In this document: piece by piece, positions 18,023-27,729 of the stretch
How the letters are laid out: each line of letters begins with the position of its first letter
Position numbering within the stretch: the stretch's first letter is position 1
Origin: a virus
Virus record (IMG/VR): IMGVR_UViG_3300045141_000192
Span: 1-50,859 of that record
Direction: 5' to 3' (one strand)
DNA length: 50,859 bases
Notes under the pieces: generated by a model
What the model was told of the DNA's origin: nothing
Database searches by the model: none
The model's input: the letters and a program-made list of their open reading frames with translations, nothing else
Translations under genes and position numbers: made by a program

Positions 18023-20487
18023 TGGCGACTCTCGCTGGCCGAGCGTATATCGAGGTCGCGTATGACCCGACGTCGATCCAGAAGATGCGGAAGGATGTCG
18101 CGGCGGAGGGCCAGAGGGCTGGCTCATCCTTCGCTTCCTCGTTCGCGAAGAGTGGGCCAGCGCTCACACGCGTCGGGCACACGCTCACGCGGAGTCTCAC
18201 GCTCCCGATCGGCCTCGCTGGGGCTGCTGCGACGAAGTACGCCTACGACTTCTCGCAGAGCCTAAACCACATCAGTGCATTGGTCGGTGTTGGTAGCAAG
18301 CAGATGGATCAGTACCGGTCGGCGATCCTGCAACTCGCCCCGGCTGTCGGTCAGGGTCCGACGCAACTTGCTGACGCGCTCTATTTCATCACATCGTCGG
18401 GGTACAAGGGAGCTGCGGCGCTGGATGTGCTCAAGGCGAGCGCGAAGGGAGCAGCGTCCGGTCTTGGTGACACGAAGACGATCGCCGACCTCGTCACCAG
18501 CGCGGTCACCGTGTACGGCGCGAAGAACCTGAGCGCTGCTCACGCGGTCGACGTGCTCACGCAAGCTGTGCGTGATGGTAAGGGCGAGCCGGCGCAGTAC
18601 GCGACGGCATTGGGAAGGCTGATCCCAGTCGCCAACTCGATGGGCGTCTCGTTCGACCAGACGTCGGCCGCGGTCGCGTCGCTGACGCTCGCCGGGTTCT
18701 CGGTCGACAAGGCCGTGACCGGCATGCAGAGCGTCTTCACGAACCTCTCTAAACCGACCACGACTGGAGCTGCCGCCTTGCAGAAGGTCGGACTCTCCTA
18801 CGCTGGGATTCGCAACGAGATCCAGAACAAGGGACTACTTCCAGCGCTGCTGGATATGAACAAGGCGTTCGACGGGAACCAGGTCGCGCTGCGACAGGTC
18901 TTCTCAAACGGGAAGGCGATCGTCCCATTCCTAGCGCTCACAGGTCAGGCCGCAGGGCGGACATCCAAGGTCTTCGGCGATCTCGCCAACAGCACCGGAG
19001 CTGCCAACAAGGCGTTTGAAACACAGTCGAAAACGACAGCGTTCCAAGTGCAGAAGGCGATGGCGCAGATCCAGACGTCTGCGGTGTCCTTGGGGAGCAT
19101 CCTGCTTCCGATCTTCGCGAAGGTTATCGGCGTCCTCGCGCAAGCCGCTGGTGCGTTCGCGAAACTCCCGACAGGGATGCAGGAGGTTGCCGTTGGCGGA
19201 GCGGCGATCGCGTTCGCACTCGGACCAGTGCTCACAATCATGGGTAACCTAGTCAAGGTGACCGGACTCCTATCGAAGGGGTTCAGTGCGCTGGGTCCGT
19301 CCATCGGTAGCACGTCGCCGCCACTCGTCACCATGAGTGCGGATGCGGAGGGCGCAGCTAATTCTGCTGGACTGCTTTCGGCGAGCTTCCTCGGACCCGC
19401 TGGGATCGTTGCGGGCGGTCTCGCCGCGGTCGCCGTGTTCATCAAGGTGACGCATGGGCTAGGTGGTCAGAGTCACGCGATGGAGGATGCGACAGCCAAG
19501 GCTCAGACGTACGCACAGGCACTTCAGGGTATCCAGCCTGCCGAACTCGGCCTGAAAGAGGCCACGGCTGCACACGTCCAGTCGATCCAGGCGTACCACG
19601 CAGCGCAGCAGACCGTCAACCAGGATGTGAAGAATGGTTTGAAGGGCACGAAGCAGTATCGGGATGATCTTGTCGCGCAGCAGCAGGCTCAGTTCAACGT
19701 AACGGGAACGCTTTTGGCACAGCGGACAGCGCAGGGCCAGTTGAATGACGCGCAGACGAAGTCGCGATCTGCTTCTAAACTTGCGGCCGCTGGTATAGAG
19801 GAATTATCCCGCGATGCGCAGCAGGCGGCGCGGCATCAAAACGATCTGAACAATAGGTTCGGAGGGTTCATCGAGAAGGCTGGCGGGGCACGGCTCAAGT
19901 TGAGGCTACTGGCCGATCAGGCGAACGCGTTTAGCGGGAAGACGCTGACACTCGCGCAAACCCAGGAGGCGCTGGCGAAGAAACTCGGTGGAACGGGTAC
20001 GGCGGCAGGGATAGCGCAGGGGAAGGTCGCCGCTATGAGCCTAGCCGCGAGCCAACTGACGGACAAGTTGGGCAAGGTCCCGACGGTGAAGCAGATCCTC
20101 ATCTACTACAAACACAACTTGCAATCGCTGATCAACCAGGCGCTCCAACTTGGAGCGGCGATCGATCATCTCCAGTCGAAGCAGTTGAGCGTTACCACAC
20201 AGTTCCGCACCTATCACACGCAAGGCGCACCCCATGCCGCTGGTGGCCCAGTCACTGCTGGCGTGACGTATCCGGTAGGCGAGCGCGGCATGGAACTCTT
20301 CACGCCTAGCGTGAACGGGACGATCATCCCGCACGAAAAGATGGCAAGCGGCGCATGGGGCGGAGGCGACACATACGTATTCATCGGTAACGAGGCGGTT
20401 GACTCGCACTTGGTGCGCGTCGTTCGCTCGGAGAATCAACGCACAGCCCGCTCGATTAGCGCGGGCAGGAAGTGGGCATCGGCATGA
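18022..20487 (+). CDS. Tape measure protein
   Basis: An 821-residue protein that sets tail length. The N-terminus (YIEVAYDPTSIQKMRKDVA) and LGRLIPVANSMGVSFDQTSA match TP901-1-type tape measures. There are hydrophobic spans around residues 360-385 and 450-475, a long helical Gln/Ala-rich second half, and a C-terminus AAGGPVTAGVTYPVGERGME typical of the family. At about 0.15 nm per residue the tail would be near 120 nm. GTG start in TAGTG. Confidence 0.92.
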   Translation: MATLAGRAYIEVAYDPTSIQKMRKDVAAEGQRAGSSFASSFAKSGPALTRVGHTLTRSLTLPIGLAGAAATKYAYDFSQSLNHISALVGVGSKQMDQYRSAILQLAPAVGQGPTQLADALYFITSSGYKGAAALDVLKASAKGAASGLGDTKTIADLVTSAVTVYGAKNLSAAHAVDVLTQAVRDGKGEPAQYATALGRLIPVANSMGVSFDQTSAAVASLTLAGFSVDKAVTGMQSVFTNLSKPTTTGAAALQKVGLSYAGIRNEIQNKGLLPALLDMNKAFDGNQVALRQVFSNGKAIVPFLALTGQAAGRTSKVFGDLANSTGAANKAFETQSKTTAFQVQKAMAQIQTSAVSLGSILLPIFAKVIGVLAQAAGAFAKLPTGMQEVAVGGAAIAFALGPVLTIMGNLVKVTGLLSKGFSALGPSIGSTSPPLVTMSADAEGAANSAGLLSASFLGPAGIVAGGLAAVAVFIKVTHGLGGQSHAMEDATAKAQTYAQALQGIQPAELGLKEATAAHVQSIQAYHAAQQTVNQDVKNGLKGTKQYRDDLVAQQQAQFNVTGTLLAQRTAQGQLNDAQTKSRSASKLAAAGIEELSRDAQQAARHQNDLNNRFGGFIEKAGGARLKLRLLADQANAFSGKTLTLAQTQEALAKKLGGTGTAAGIAQGKVAAMSLAASQLTDKLGKVPTVKQILIYYKHNLQSLINQALQLGAAIDHLQSKQLSVTTQFRTYHTQGAPHAAGGPVTAGVTYPVGERGMELFTPSVNGTIIPHEKMASGAWGGGDTYVFIGNEAVDSHLVRVVRSENQRTARSISAGRKWASA

Positions 20488-20744
20488 CCTACAAACCATC
20501 CAGGAGCGCGCCGCTTGTCTACGAGGACGCGCAGATCAAGGTCTACCAGGACGCGACGTGGACACCCCAGGCCGACGACGCGGCTGGGTGGGTAGTCCAC
20601 GCCGACGCCGTCGTCTACGCCGCCGACACTGGTGACACGCGCATCACGACAGCGTGGGGCCACAGCAAGGTGAGTCACGTGACCGGGCCGGATGGGACGC
20701 TCTACAAGATCCGCGACCTCGCAAAGACCGTGGTATCGCCATGA
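20484..20744 (+). CDS. Small tail-associated protein
   Basis: An 86-residue protein (VYEDAQIKVYQDATWTPQAD, then GWVVHADAVVYAADTGDTRI). Not recognised. It sits between the tape measure and the large tail-tip hydrolase, with 4-base overlaps to both, so a tail-tip role is plausible. Confidence 0.65.
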   Translation: MTYKPSRSAPLVYEDAQIKVYQDATWTPQADDAAGWVVHADAVVYAADTGDTRITTAWGHSKVSHVTGPDGTLYKIRDLAKTVVSP

Positions 20745-23700
20745 GTATCGACCCGATCACCTTCGCACCCTCAAGTGGCTGCTACCTGTTCGGTCGCTGC
20801 AACTTCGCGTCGGGTCCGGATGAGATCCTGAACTTCCAGCAGCGCGAGGCGGATATCGGCAGGAAGTTCGATGGGCATATGCGGTACTGGGCGTGGAACA
20901 GCGCTACCGACAAGATGGCGCCCTTCCAGTGGTCGTTCAACACGGATGGCGTGCCGATCGGCATCATCAGCTGGGGGTCGGGGTCGAACCCGGCGAACGT
21001 GATCGCGTTGATCAACCAGGGGAACTACGACACCGTCATCACGAACATGGCGAACAACCTAAAGACGCTGAATGGGAACATCATCTTGCGGATGTGGTGG
21101 GAGTTCTCGGGCGCGTCGAAGGAGTGGAATCCGCCCGCGAGTTACGGGGGGACGTGGGCCGAGTTCATCACCGCTTGGCGCCGCGTCCGTGGGATCTTCG
21201 ACGCGCGTGGCGCGAGCACGACAGCGGGTGGGAACGTCGCGTTCTGCTGGTGCCCCCAATCCGAGTTGAACGGTGGCGCGGCGTCGTGGATGGGCACGAC
21301 TGGGTGGCCCGGTTCGGACGTTGTCGAGTGGATCGGTTTTGACACGTACCCGAAGCAGGCCGGCGGGTACCGCGACCTGAGCAATATGCTCAACTATGGG
21401 CACGGCTTCTACAACTTCTACACGACGAACGACCTGTTCAAGAAGGGCGGCACCGGCGGGACGCAGATCCCACTCGGCGTGTGGGAGACAGGCATTCTTC
21501 CCCAGTCCGTCTACGGGTCGACCGGGTCGGGGACGACGCGGGAGCACTACTACACGCAGGCGCTCGCAGACCTCCAAGCCAGCTTTCCTCACTTGCAGGC
21601 GTATGAGTACTTCGACTCGGATACGCAGGGCATCGACTGGAAGGTCAACAGTGCGGGCACCGGCACGGATACGGGCGCGGCTGCCCTCGCCGCGTACGCC
21701 GCGTTCGGCGCCGACCCCTACATGAACCCTGCTGGTGGTGGCGGTGGCGGCCCGGGGACGGCGATCCCGACGATCAGCACGAGCGCCGCGTCGGGTGTGA
21801 CTACGAGCGCGGCACAGTTGAACGGGCTGATCAACCCGAACAACGCGGCGACGACGTACAACTTCGAGTACGGCCTCACCACAAGCTACGGGACGTCGCT
21901 TGGGAACCAGGTGACGGGCGCGGGTGGCGCTCCGATCGCGGTCTCTGGAGCTGTCAGTGGACTCGCGCCGGCGACTCCGTACCACTTCCGCCTGAATGCG
22001 CACAACACCGCGGGCACAGCGACCCCGACAGCAGACCGCAGCTTCACGACTGACTCGGTCGCGTCTGGGTGGACGCCGCAATGGCAGCTCCCCACCCTCG
22101 GTCAGGGCACGATCGTCGGGCGTAGGACGGCGACGATGCAGGTACATACGACATGGACAACTGACGCGCAGGCACAGCAGGTCGCAGCGGAGTGCTGCTT
22201 CATCAGCGGCCCCTACTCGATGCCCCGCCTCGCCGTGATGATCGCAGCGAACCCCGACCTGATCTTCGCGCCCTACCTCAAGTCGATCCAGAACCCAGCG
22301 GGGTCGACTGACTTTGACTCGACCGGCACCAAGTACCCAGCGAAGTGGTACCAGCACTACATGGATGGGACGAAGGTGAAGCAGACCGGAGCGTTCCTGA
22401 ACTGGCTGATGGAGACCGGTTCGTATACCGAGGCGCAGGCCGCTGCGACAGTCGCCGGCGCGTTGAGTACCGGGAATATCACAGCGTCGAGCTGGGCCGA
22501 GTACCATTTGAAGGACGCGTGTGCGGGTGTCGTGCAGACGAACGCGCTCGCCGCGCAGGCAGGGAGCCACCCGTTCCGTGGTCTCTGGTTCGACTCGGAG
22601 GGCACCTTCTCAGGCGACGCTGCTGGCGTCTTTGTCGGCACGAACCCCGGCAAGGATCCCCATCTCCTCACCGCGTACACGAAGCCGAACTGGCTCGCGA
22701 TGGTCTACTACCTGAACCAGACCGCGCAGAACCAGACACCAGGCCTGCTCACCATCAACAATGAGCGGCTCTTCGTCGCCGCTAACGGCCTCGGCCCGAC
22801 GACGACGAGCATCGCGCAGAACGTGGATATGGCGATGACGGAAGGCTGGTTCTTCAACGCTGCTGGCGGCGGCACGACGATCCAGACGAGCGCCGCAGCG
22901 TTCGAGACGCAGCTGCAGATGATGCTCGACTGCCAGAATCTCTTCAACACGTGCGCGGAGCCGCTCGAGTCGGGCATCGCGTCGTGGACTGCAGCACAGC
23001 AGACATTGGCGCGACGGTTCACGGCTGGCTGCAATCTCCTGGTGAATCGTGGCCTGATCACGTTCGAGTATGGGTCGACGAAGGGCGCCGGGCCGTGGCT
23101 CGAGACGGCGCTCGACCCGTCCTTGTACACGATGGATCTTGGCGCGCCGCTTACCGGTCAGTCTCCGACCGCGGCGAGCGGGCACCGCGTCGCAGTCGGC
23201 GCCAGCAACGGCCAAGCCTCGGCGACAGGCCTCTACGCGCGCCTCTACGACGGCGGCACCGTCCTCGTCAATATCACGAACGCTGCGATCAACTACAAGG
23301 CGTCCAAGACCTATACGCGGATCCCCGACCTGCAGGACACGTCGACGCCGACGACGACCGCGGGGAACCTGATCTCGGTACCCGCGGGCGCCGCGATGTT
23401 CCTCACCACGAGTGGCGGAACCGGTGGCACAGCGCCCAGCAACAGGCGGCTGCCAGAGGTGATCGGCACGCCCAGGGAGGGTCAGGAACTCTATCGAGAC
23501 CAGGCCGCGTATACGGGGTCTCCCGCTCCGATCGTGACCGACCAGTGGCAGATATCGACGACCGGCACCTCGGCGTGGACGAACATTAGCGCGCAGACCG
23601 GCGTCAGCTACGACATCCCATTCGGCGCGGCCGGAACAGCGACTCTGGGTGGGACTATCGCAGTTGACGCGATGGGCGGCACCGTCGCCGCTGGCCTCGG

Positions 23701-25033
23701 CACCGCTACGACCGGTGGCGTCTGGGTCTACAACACTGGTGGTAGCGCCGACTTCGCGAAGGCTGGCGGGTTCGCGACATTCAGTCACCCCAGTGCGAAT
23801 ACGGGGCGAAACGCGAGCCTGAACATCAACGTCGCCGACTCGGATGCGAAGGTCGCATACACATTCCCAGGCACCGCTGCGGGCGGGAACATGCAAGCCA
23901 CGCTCTGCGGCCGCTTCCAAGACACCAGCAACTACTACGGCACGAACCTCGTCTACAGCGCGACGACGGGGCACATCAGCGCGACGCTCGAGAAGGTCGT
24001 CGCTGGTACTGTGACGACGTTCGGGACGGCGTTTGACCTCGGAGCGTACACGCCCGGAGTCGCCTATAAGGTCGAACTTTCCTGCCTTGGGAACGTGATC
24101 AGTGGTGCCGCGTGGGTCGGCACAGCCTCCCAGCCAGGAACTCCATTCTGGACGGTCAACGACTCGGCATTCACAGCCGCGGGAGACGTCGCACTCCGAT
24201 CGTACAGGGGCGCCGGGAATACGAACACGAGCCCCCAGACCAAGGCCGACCACCTGCTTGTGACGAGTGGTGGCGGAGCGGGTACGGCGGTTAGCCTCGT
24301 CGGTGAGTACCTCCGCGTCCAGGACACGGCGATCAACAGCGCCGGCACCGCTGTCGCGAACAGCGCCGCAGTCGGCCCGATCGTGGCAGGACTTCCGACC
24401 GATCCGATCTGGACGACACGGCCAGCAGCTATCAGCGGGACGCCACAAGAAGGGCAGACGGTCAGCTCGAACAACGGGAACGTCTCCTCCACGCCAGCAG
24501 TAGCGGTCACGTTCCAGTGGGAGACGAGCGCGACCGGCCTGCCAGGGTCATGGTCGGATATCAGCAGCGCGACGAGTTTCAACTACACGCTCCCCGTCGC
24601 GTCGGCTGGCACGTATGTGCGTCTCCGTGTGATCGCGACGAACGGGACCGTCACGACGACATCGCACAGCCCATTCATCGGCCCCATCACCGCTGGCACG
24701 GGCGGCTCGGCGCCTGTGAACACGACACTACCAGCGATCACCGGTAGCCCAGTCGCTGGGCAGACGTTGACGACGACGCAGGGCGTGTGGACGGGAGCGC
24801 AGGTCATCACGAACCAGTGGCGACGCAGCACGGATGGCGTCAACTTCACCGACATCGTCGGGCAGACCGGCCTGACGTACGCGGTGCAGACGGGTGACCA
24901 GGGCGCGTTGATTCGCGTCCGTGTCACCGCTACAGCGAGCGGTCAGAGCGCGACCGCCGTGTCGAACACCGTCGGCCCCGTCACCCTACCCACCAACTTC
25001 CCAGACCTCACATTGCAGGTGAACGTCGAGTGA
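20741..25033 (+). CDS. Giant tail-tip glycoside hydrolase, GH26-like
   Basis: A 1430-residue modular protein. Residues ~1-330: (beta/alpha)8-like domain resembling GH26, with likely acid/base E121 (RMWWEFSG), WIGFDTYP, and likely nucleophile E249 (GVWETGI). A Gly linker (~335) and an Fn3-like domain (~345-435) follow. Residues ~440-890: second hydrolase-like module (HPFRGLWFDSEGTFSGD, AMTEGWFFN). Three Ig-like repeats end the protein, the first split by a ~215-residue lectin-like jelly roll. It probably degrades a host surface polysaccharide; substrate unknown. ATG 20741 overlaps the gene before. Confidence 0.75.
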   Translation: MSIDPITFAPSSGCYLFGRCNFASGPDEILNFQQREADIGRKFDGHMRYWAWNSATDKMAPFQWSFNTDGVPIGIISWGSGSNPANVIALINQGNYDTVITNMANNLKTLNGNIILRMWWEFSGASKEWNPPASYGGTWAEFITAWRRVRGIFDARGASTTAGGNVAFCWCPQSELNGGAASWMGTTGWPGSDVVEWIGFDTYPKQAGGYRDLSNMLNYGHGFYNFYTTNDLFKKGGTGGTQIPLGVWETGILPQSVYGSTGSGTTREHYYTQALADLQASFPHLQAYEYFDSDTQGIDWKVNSAGTGTDTGAAALAAYAAFGADPYMNPAGGGGGGPGTAIPTISTSAASGVTTSAAQLNGLINPNNAATTYNFEYGLTTSYGTSLGNQVTGAGGAPIAVSGAVSGLAPATPYHFRLNAHNTAGTATPTADRSFTTDSVASGWTPQWQLPTLGQGTIVGRRTATMQVHTTWTTDAQAQQVAAECCFISGPYSMPRLAVMIAANPDLIFAPYLKSIQNPAGSTDFDSTGTKYPAKWYQHYMDGTKVKQTGAFLNWLMETGSYTEAQAAATVAGALSTGNITASSWAEYHLKDACAGVVQTNALAAQAGSHPFRGLWFDSEGTFSGDAAGVFVGTNPGKDPHLLTAYTKPNWLAMVYYLNQTAQNQTPGLLTINNERLFVAANGLGPTTTSIAQNVDMAMTEGWFFNAAGGGTTIQTSAAAFETQLQMMLDCQNLFNTCAEPLESGIASWTAAQQTLARRFTAGCNLLVNRGLITFEYGSTKGAGPWLETALDPSLYTMDLGAPLTGQSPTAASGHRVAVGASNGQASATGLYARLYDGGTVLVNITNAAINYKASKTYTRIPDLQDTSTPTTTAGNLISVPAGAAMFLTTSGGTGGTAPSNRRLPEVIGTPREGQELYRDQAAYTGSPAPIVTDQWQISTTGTSAWTNISAQTGVSYDIPFGAAGTATLGGTIAVDAMGGTVAAGLGTATTGGVWVYNTGGSADFAKAGGFATFSHPSANTGRNASLNINVADSDAKVAYTFPGTAAGGNMQATLCGRFQDTSNYYGTNLVYSATTGHISATLEKVVAGTVTTFGTAFDLGAYTPGVAYKVELSCLGNVISGAAWVGTASQPGTPFWTVNDSAFTAAGDVALRSYRGAGNTNTSPQTKADHLLVTSGGGAGTAVSLVGEYLRVQDTAINSAGTAVANSAAVGPIVAGLPTDPIWTTRPAAISGTPQEGQTVSSNNGNVSSTPAVAVTFQWETSATGLPGSWSDISSATSFNYTLPVASAGTYVRLRVIATNGTVTTTSHSPFIGPITAGTGGSAPVNTTLPAITGSPVAGQTLTTTQGVWTGAQVITNQWRRSTDGVNFTDIVGQTGLTYAVQTGDQGALIRVRVTATASGQSATAVSNTVGPVTLPTNFPDLTLQVNVE

Positions 25034-25842
25034 GCTTTATCGACCTCGTCACCGAGCACGCCCGCGTCAGGATCACGGTCAGCGCGACGGAGGGCACATT
25101 GCTCACGATCACGCGGCAGCACCCATCCGGGCGGATCCTCCCCGTCCGCGGCATGAACCTCGTCCCACTCAGTGGTGGCGCGTTCGTCGGCTGGGACTAC
25201 GAGATGCCCGTCGGCGTCCAAGTCACCTACACCGCCGCGGTCTACGACACGACCGACACGAACACGCCGCTCGACGTGAGCGACCCGGCGACGGTGACGT
25301 GGGACACTGCGTATGAGTGGTTGAAGGATCCGCTCGAGCCGATCCGCAACCTCCCCGTCCAGGTCGTCGATATGAGTGAGTACGACTACATCGCGCCGAC
25401 CGGAGTGCATACCGTACTCGGCCGGCCCGATCCGATCACCGTCGGTGATATCCGCCAAGCAGCGACGGGCGCGCTTACCCTGTTCACCGAGGCGAAGGAC
25501 GAACGCGAACGCCTCCACCTCCTCACCTCGAGCGGCCACGTCCTCCTGTTGCAGAGCACGCAGGAGTCGGGCGTCGGCAACATGTACATCGCACCCACCG
25601 GCACACTCAAGGAGTCCCGCGTCGTGAGCCTGCGTGACGAGCCGAGCCGGGTCTGGGAAATCGACTTTCAGGAAGTCGGGATTCCAGTCGGCGATTCGGC
25701 GGCCTTTGTCAGTTGGCAGGATGTCCTAGATCAATACAACACTTGGCAGGATGTCCTGCTCGGCTTCAACTCGTGGCTTGAGTTCGTCGAGTCGCTCGAC
25801 AGTACCGCGGCACCGCCGATCCTGGTCTGGCGCGGCGCGTGA
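25030..25842 (+). CDS. Minor tail (distal tail-like) protein
   Basis: A 270-residue protein with an N-terminal beta domain (ARVRITVSATEGTLLTITRQ) and a C-terminal part with RVWEIDFQEVGIP and the repeat SWQDVLDQYNTWQDVLLGFN. Position between the tail hydrolase and the hub-like protein suggests a tail-tip component. The W-Q-D-V-L repeat (nt ~25713-25770) is unusual. Confidence 0.65.
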   Translation: MSFIDLVTEHARVRITVSATEGTLLTITRQHPSGRILPVRGMNLVPLSGGAFVGWDYEMPVGVQVTYTAAVYDTTDTNTPLDVSDPATVTWDTAYEWLKDPLEPIRNLPVQVVDMSEYDYIAPTGVHTVLGRPDPITVGDIRQAATGALTLFTEAKDERERLHLLTSSGHVLLLQSTQESGVGNMYIAPTGTLKESRVVSLRDEPSRVWEIDFQEVGIPVGDSAAFVSWQDVLDQYNTWQDVLLGFNSWLEFVESLDSTAAPPILVWRGA

Positions 25843-26942
25843 TCAACTCGTCACCCGTATTCCAGGCTGCGCTTCGCGGCCCGCACGTCCTCGCCGCGAA
25901 CGCGACCGCCTACCCACCAACCGGCGACCCAGTCTTCCTCCCAGTCGAAGACGGATCGGTCACCGTCGACCGTACCGCCGCGCAACGCCGCCAGTTGAGC
26001 CTGACGATCGCGGACGCGTCGTTCTACCCGCTTCTACCGACCGACCCGGTAAACGTGTACGGGACGGAGATCATCGTGGAGCGTGGCATCACGTTCGCGA
26101 ACAACGCGACCGAGACACTCTTGATGGGCGTGTTCCGTGTCGACACGATCGAGCGTGCGCTGCCGGGTGGCGGCCTCGTCATCACCGGCACGGATCGCAG
26201 TTCGCAGATCGCGGACGCTAGGTTCACGCAGCCCCGTCACCTCCAAGTCATGCAGGCGACCGATCTGATCCAACTCCTGATCGGCACCGTCCAGGGTGAT
26301 GCCGTCTACGACATACAGACGACTGATACGACGATCATCCCCAAGCACGTCGTCCAACAAGACCGGTGGGGCGAGGTGCAACGCGTCGCCCAGGTCATCG
26401 GCTGCGACGTGTACCCGACGGAGGATGGGACGTGGCGGATCATCGACGTCCCCGACCCCACCACGCTCACGCCGGTATGGCAGGTCGACGCCGGACCGAC
26501 CGGCGTCCTCATCTCGGCTGATGACACGATGACACGCGTCGGCGCGCCGAACATCGTCGTCGCCCAAGGCCGCAGCGTCAGTGGGAACAACAACCCTGTT
26601 CAGAGCCAGTTCCCGCATGGATACGACAACGACCCGCTCAGCCCCACCTACTACCAGGGTGCGTATGGCGCCGTCCCCGTTTTCTACCAGTCGAACCATA
26701 TCCGTAACCAGGCGCAGGCCGACCGCGTCGCAGACGCCCAGCTCGCCGACCATATCGGCGCGTCGCGGACGATCAACTTCAACACGATCCCCAACCCGGC
26801 CTTGGATGCTGGCGACATGATCACGATCACCCGCCCAGACGGGACGAGCGAGAACCACATCATCGACGCCTTGACGATACCGCTCTCACCATCGGGTGAG
26901 ATGACCGGCGAGACGCGCGTCGTCGACTGGGGCGCCTCGTGA
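25839..26942 (+). CDS. Tail hub-like protein (DUF5047-like)
   Basis: A 367-residue protein resembling actinophage minor tail proteins with a baseplate-hub fold: VEDGSVTVDRTAAQRRQLSL, MGVFRVDTIER, GTDRSSQIADARF, then a long mid-domain and a C-terminal NPALDAGDMITITRPDGTSE strand typical of hub proteins. GTG start. Confidence 0.68.
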   Translation: MINSSPVFQAALRGPHVLAANATAYPPTGDPVFLPVEDGSVTVDRTAAQRRQLSLTIADASFYPLLPTDPVNVYGTEIIVERGITFANNATETLLMGVFRVDTIERALPGGGLVITGTDRSSQIADARFTQPRHLQVMQATDLIQLLIGTVQGDAVYDIQTTDTTIIPKHVVQQDRWGEVQRVAQVIGCDVYPTEDGTWRIIDVPDPTTLTPVWQVDAGPTGVLISADDTMTRVGAPNIVVAQGRSVSGNNNPVQSQFPHGYDNDPLSPTYYQGAYGAVPVFYQSNHIRNQAQADRVADAQLADHIGASRTINFNTIPNPALDAGDMITITRPDGTSENHIIDALTIPLSPSGEMTGETRVVDWGAS

Positions 26943-27169
26943 GGAACGCGCTCAAGGACGCGCTGCAAAGCGACGACCTCGTGATCCCGGCGCGACCACT
27001 CGTCGGCGTAGTCACCAACACTTCGCCGCTCGAGGTTGATATGGACGGCTCCTCGGGCGTACCAGCCAGCCGTCTCCGTTCCTACACCCCAGTCCTGAAC
27101 GACGTCGTCTTCATGATCGGCGTCGACGTTGACCTGATCATTCTTGGAGACATCATCAGTGGAGGTTGA
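26939..27169 (+). CDS. Small OB-fold-like tail protein
   Basis: A 76-residue protein (PLVGVVTNTSPLEVDMDGSS; YTPVLNDVVFMIGVDVDLII). The strand pattern, with GVV...V...V..V...V and a hydrophobic end, looks like an OB-fold such as those at the base of tail spikes, but the family is uncertain. Ends at GGAGG serving the next gene. Confidence 0.6.
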   Translation: MRNALKDALQSDDLVIPARPLVGVVTNTSPLEVDMDGSSGVPASRLRSYTPVLNDVVFMIGVDVDLIILGDIISGG

Positions 27170-27171
27170 GC

Positions 27172-27693
27172 ATGCCTGACAGCACAGCAGTCTATGGGTG
27201 GCCCGTACCTACGTTGACGGACTCGCCGAACGCGCCACAGCAGATCAGCGATCTCGCGGACGCGATCGAGTCGACGTTCGGTGGGACGACGACGATCGGC
27301 GTCCCCGGCAGCGCGAGCATCACGCTGAACCCGTCCGCATGGACGACGATCGCGAGCGTCTCCATCACTTTGCCGGTCGCGCAATCCGTGTCGATCGTCG
27401 CGTGGGCGCGTCTCCTCAACACGGGCAGTACGCGTCCGATACTCGCCCTTCAAGTCCTCGACGGATCTACGCACCTATTCGGCACCGGCCAGGTCGACGC
27501 CGCTGGTACTGGCGACAACTATGGCGCTGATGTGTTCCTTACCACGCCGCGGCGGAAGGTTGGGTTGACTGCTGGCGCGCACACGTTGAACCTCCAATGC
27601 TGGAAGGACGCGAACGGGACGATCGCGGCGAAGCAGACGAGCACGTTCGGTTCGCAGGACATCGCCGTCACCGGCATCGAAGTGACCCAGTAA
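27172..27693 (+). CDS. Minor tail protein, beta-rich
   Basis: A 173-residue protein opening PDSTAVYGWPVPTLTDSPNA then QISDLADAIESTF, a start seen in many actinophage minor tail proteins, with a C-terminal jelly-roll-like domain (SVSITLPVAQSVSIVAWARL). ATG 27172 is chosen over TTG 27166 because GGAGG at 27161-27165 is correctly spaced for it. Confidence 0.68.
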   Translation: MPDSTAVYGWPVPTLTDSPNAPQQISDLADAIESTFGGTTTIGVPGSASITLNPSAWTTIASVSITLPVAQSVSIVAWARLLNTGSTRPILALQVLDGSTHLFGTGQVDAAGTGDNYGADVFLTTPRRKVGLTAGAHTLNLQCWKDANGTIAAKQTSTFGSQDIAVTGIEVTQ

Positions 27694-27729
27694 GCGACGG
27701 CTCCAAGACAAGGGATGACGTGAGAGGGA

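Noticed and set aside
22610-24448. Leftward open frame of about 600 codons under the giant tail protein, and a similar one at 21059-22570
   Set aside because: Arg-rich shadow translations with no recognisable domains, opposite to a well-supported modular protein.
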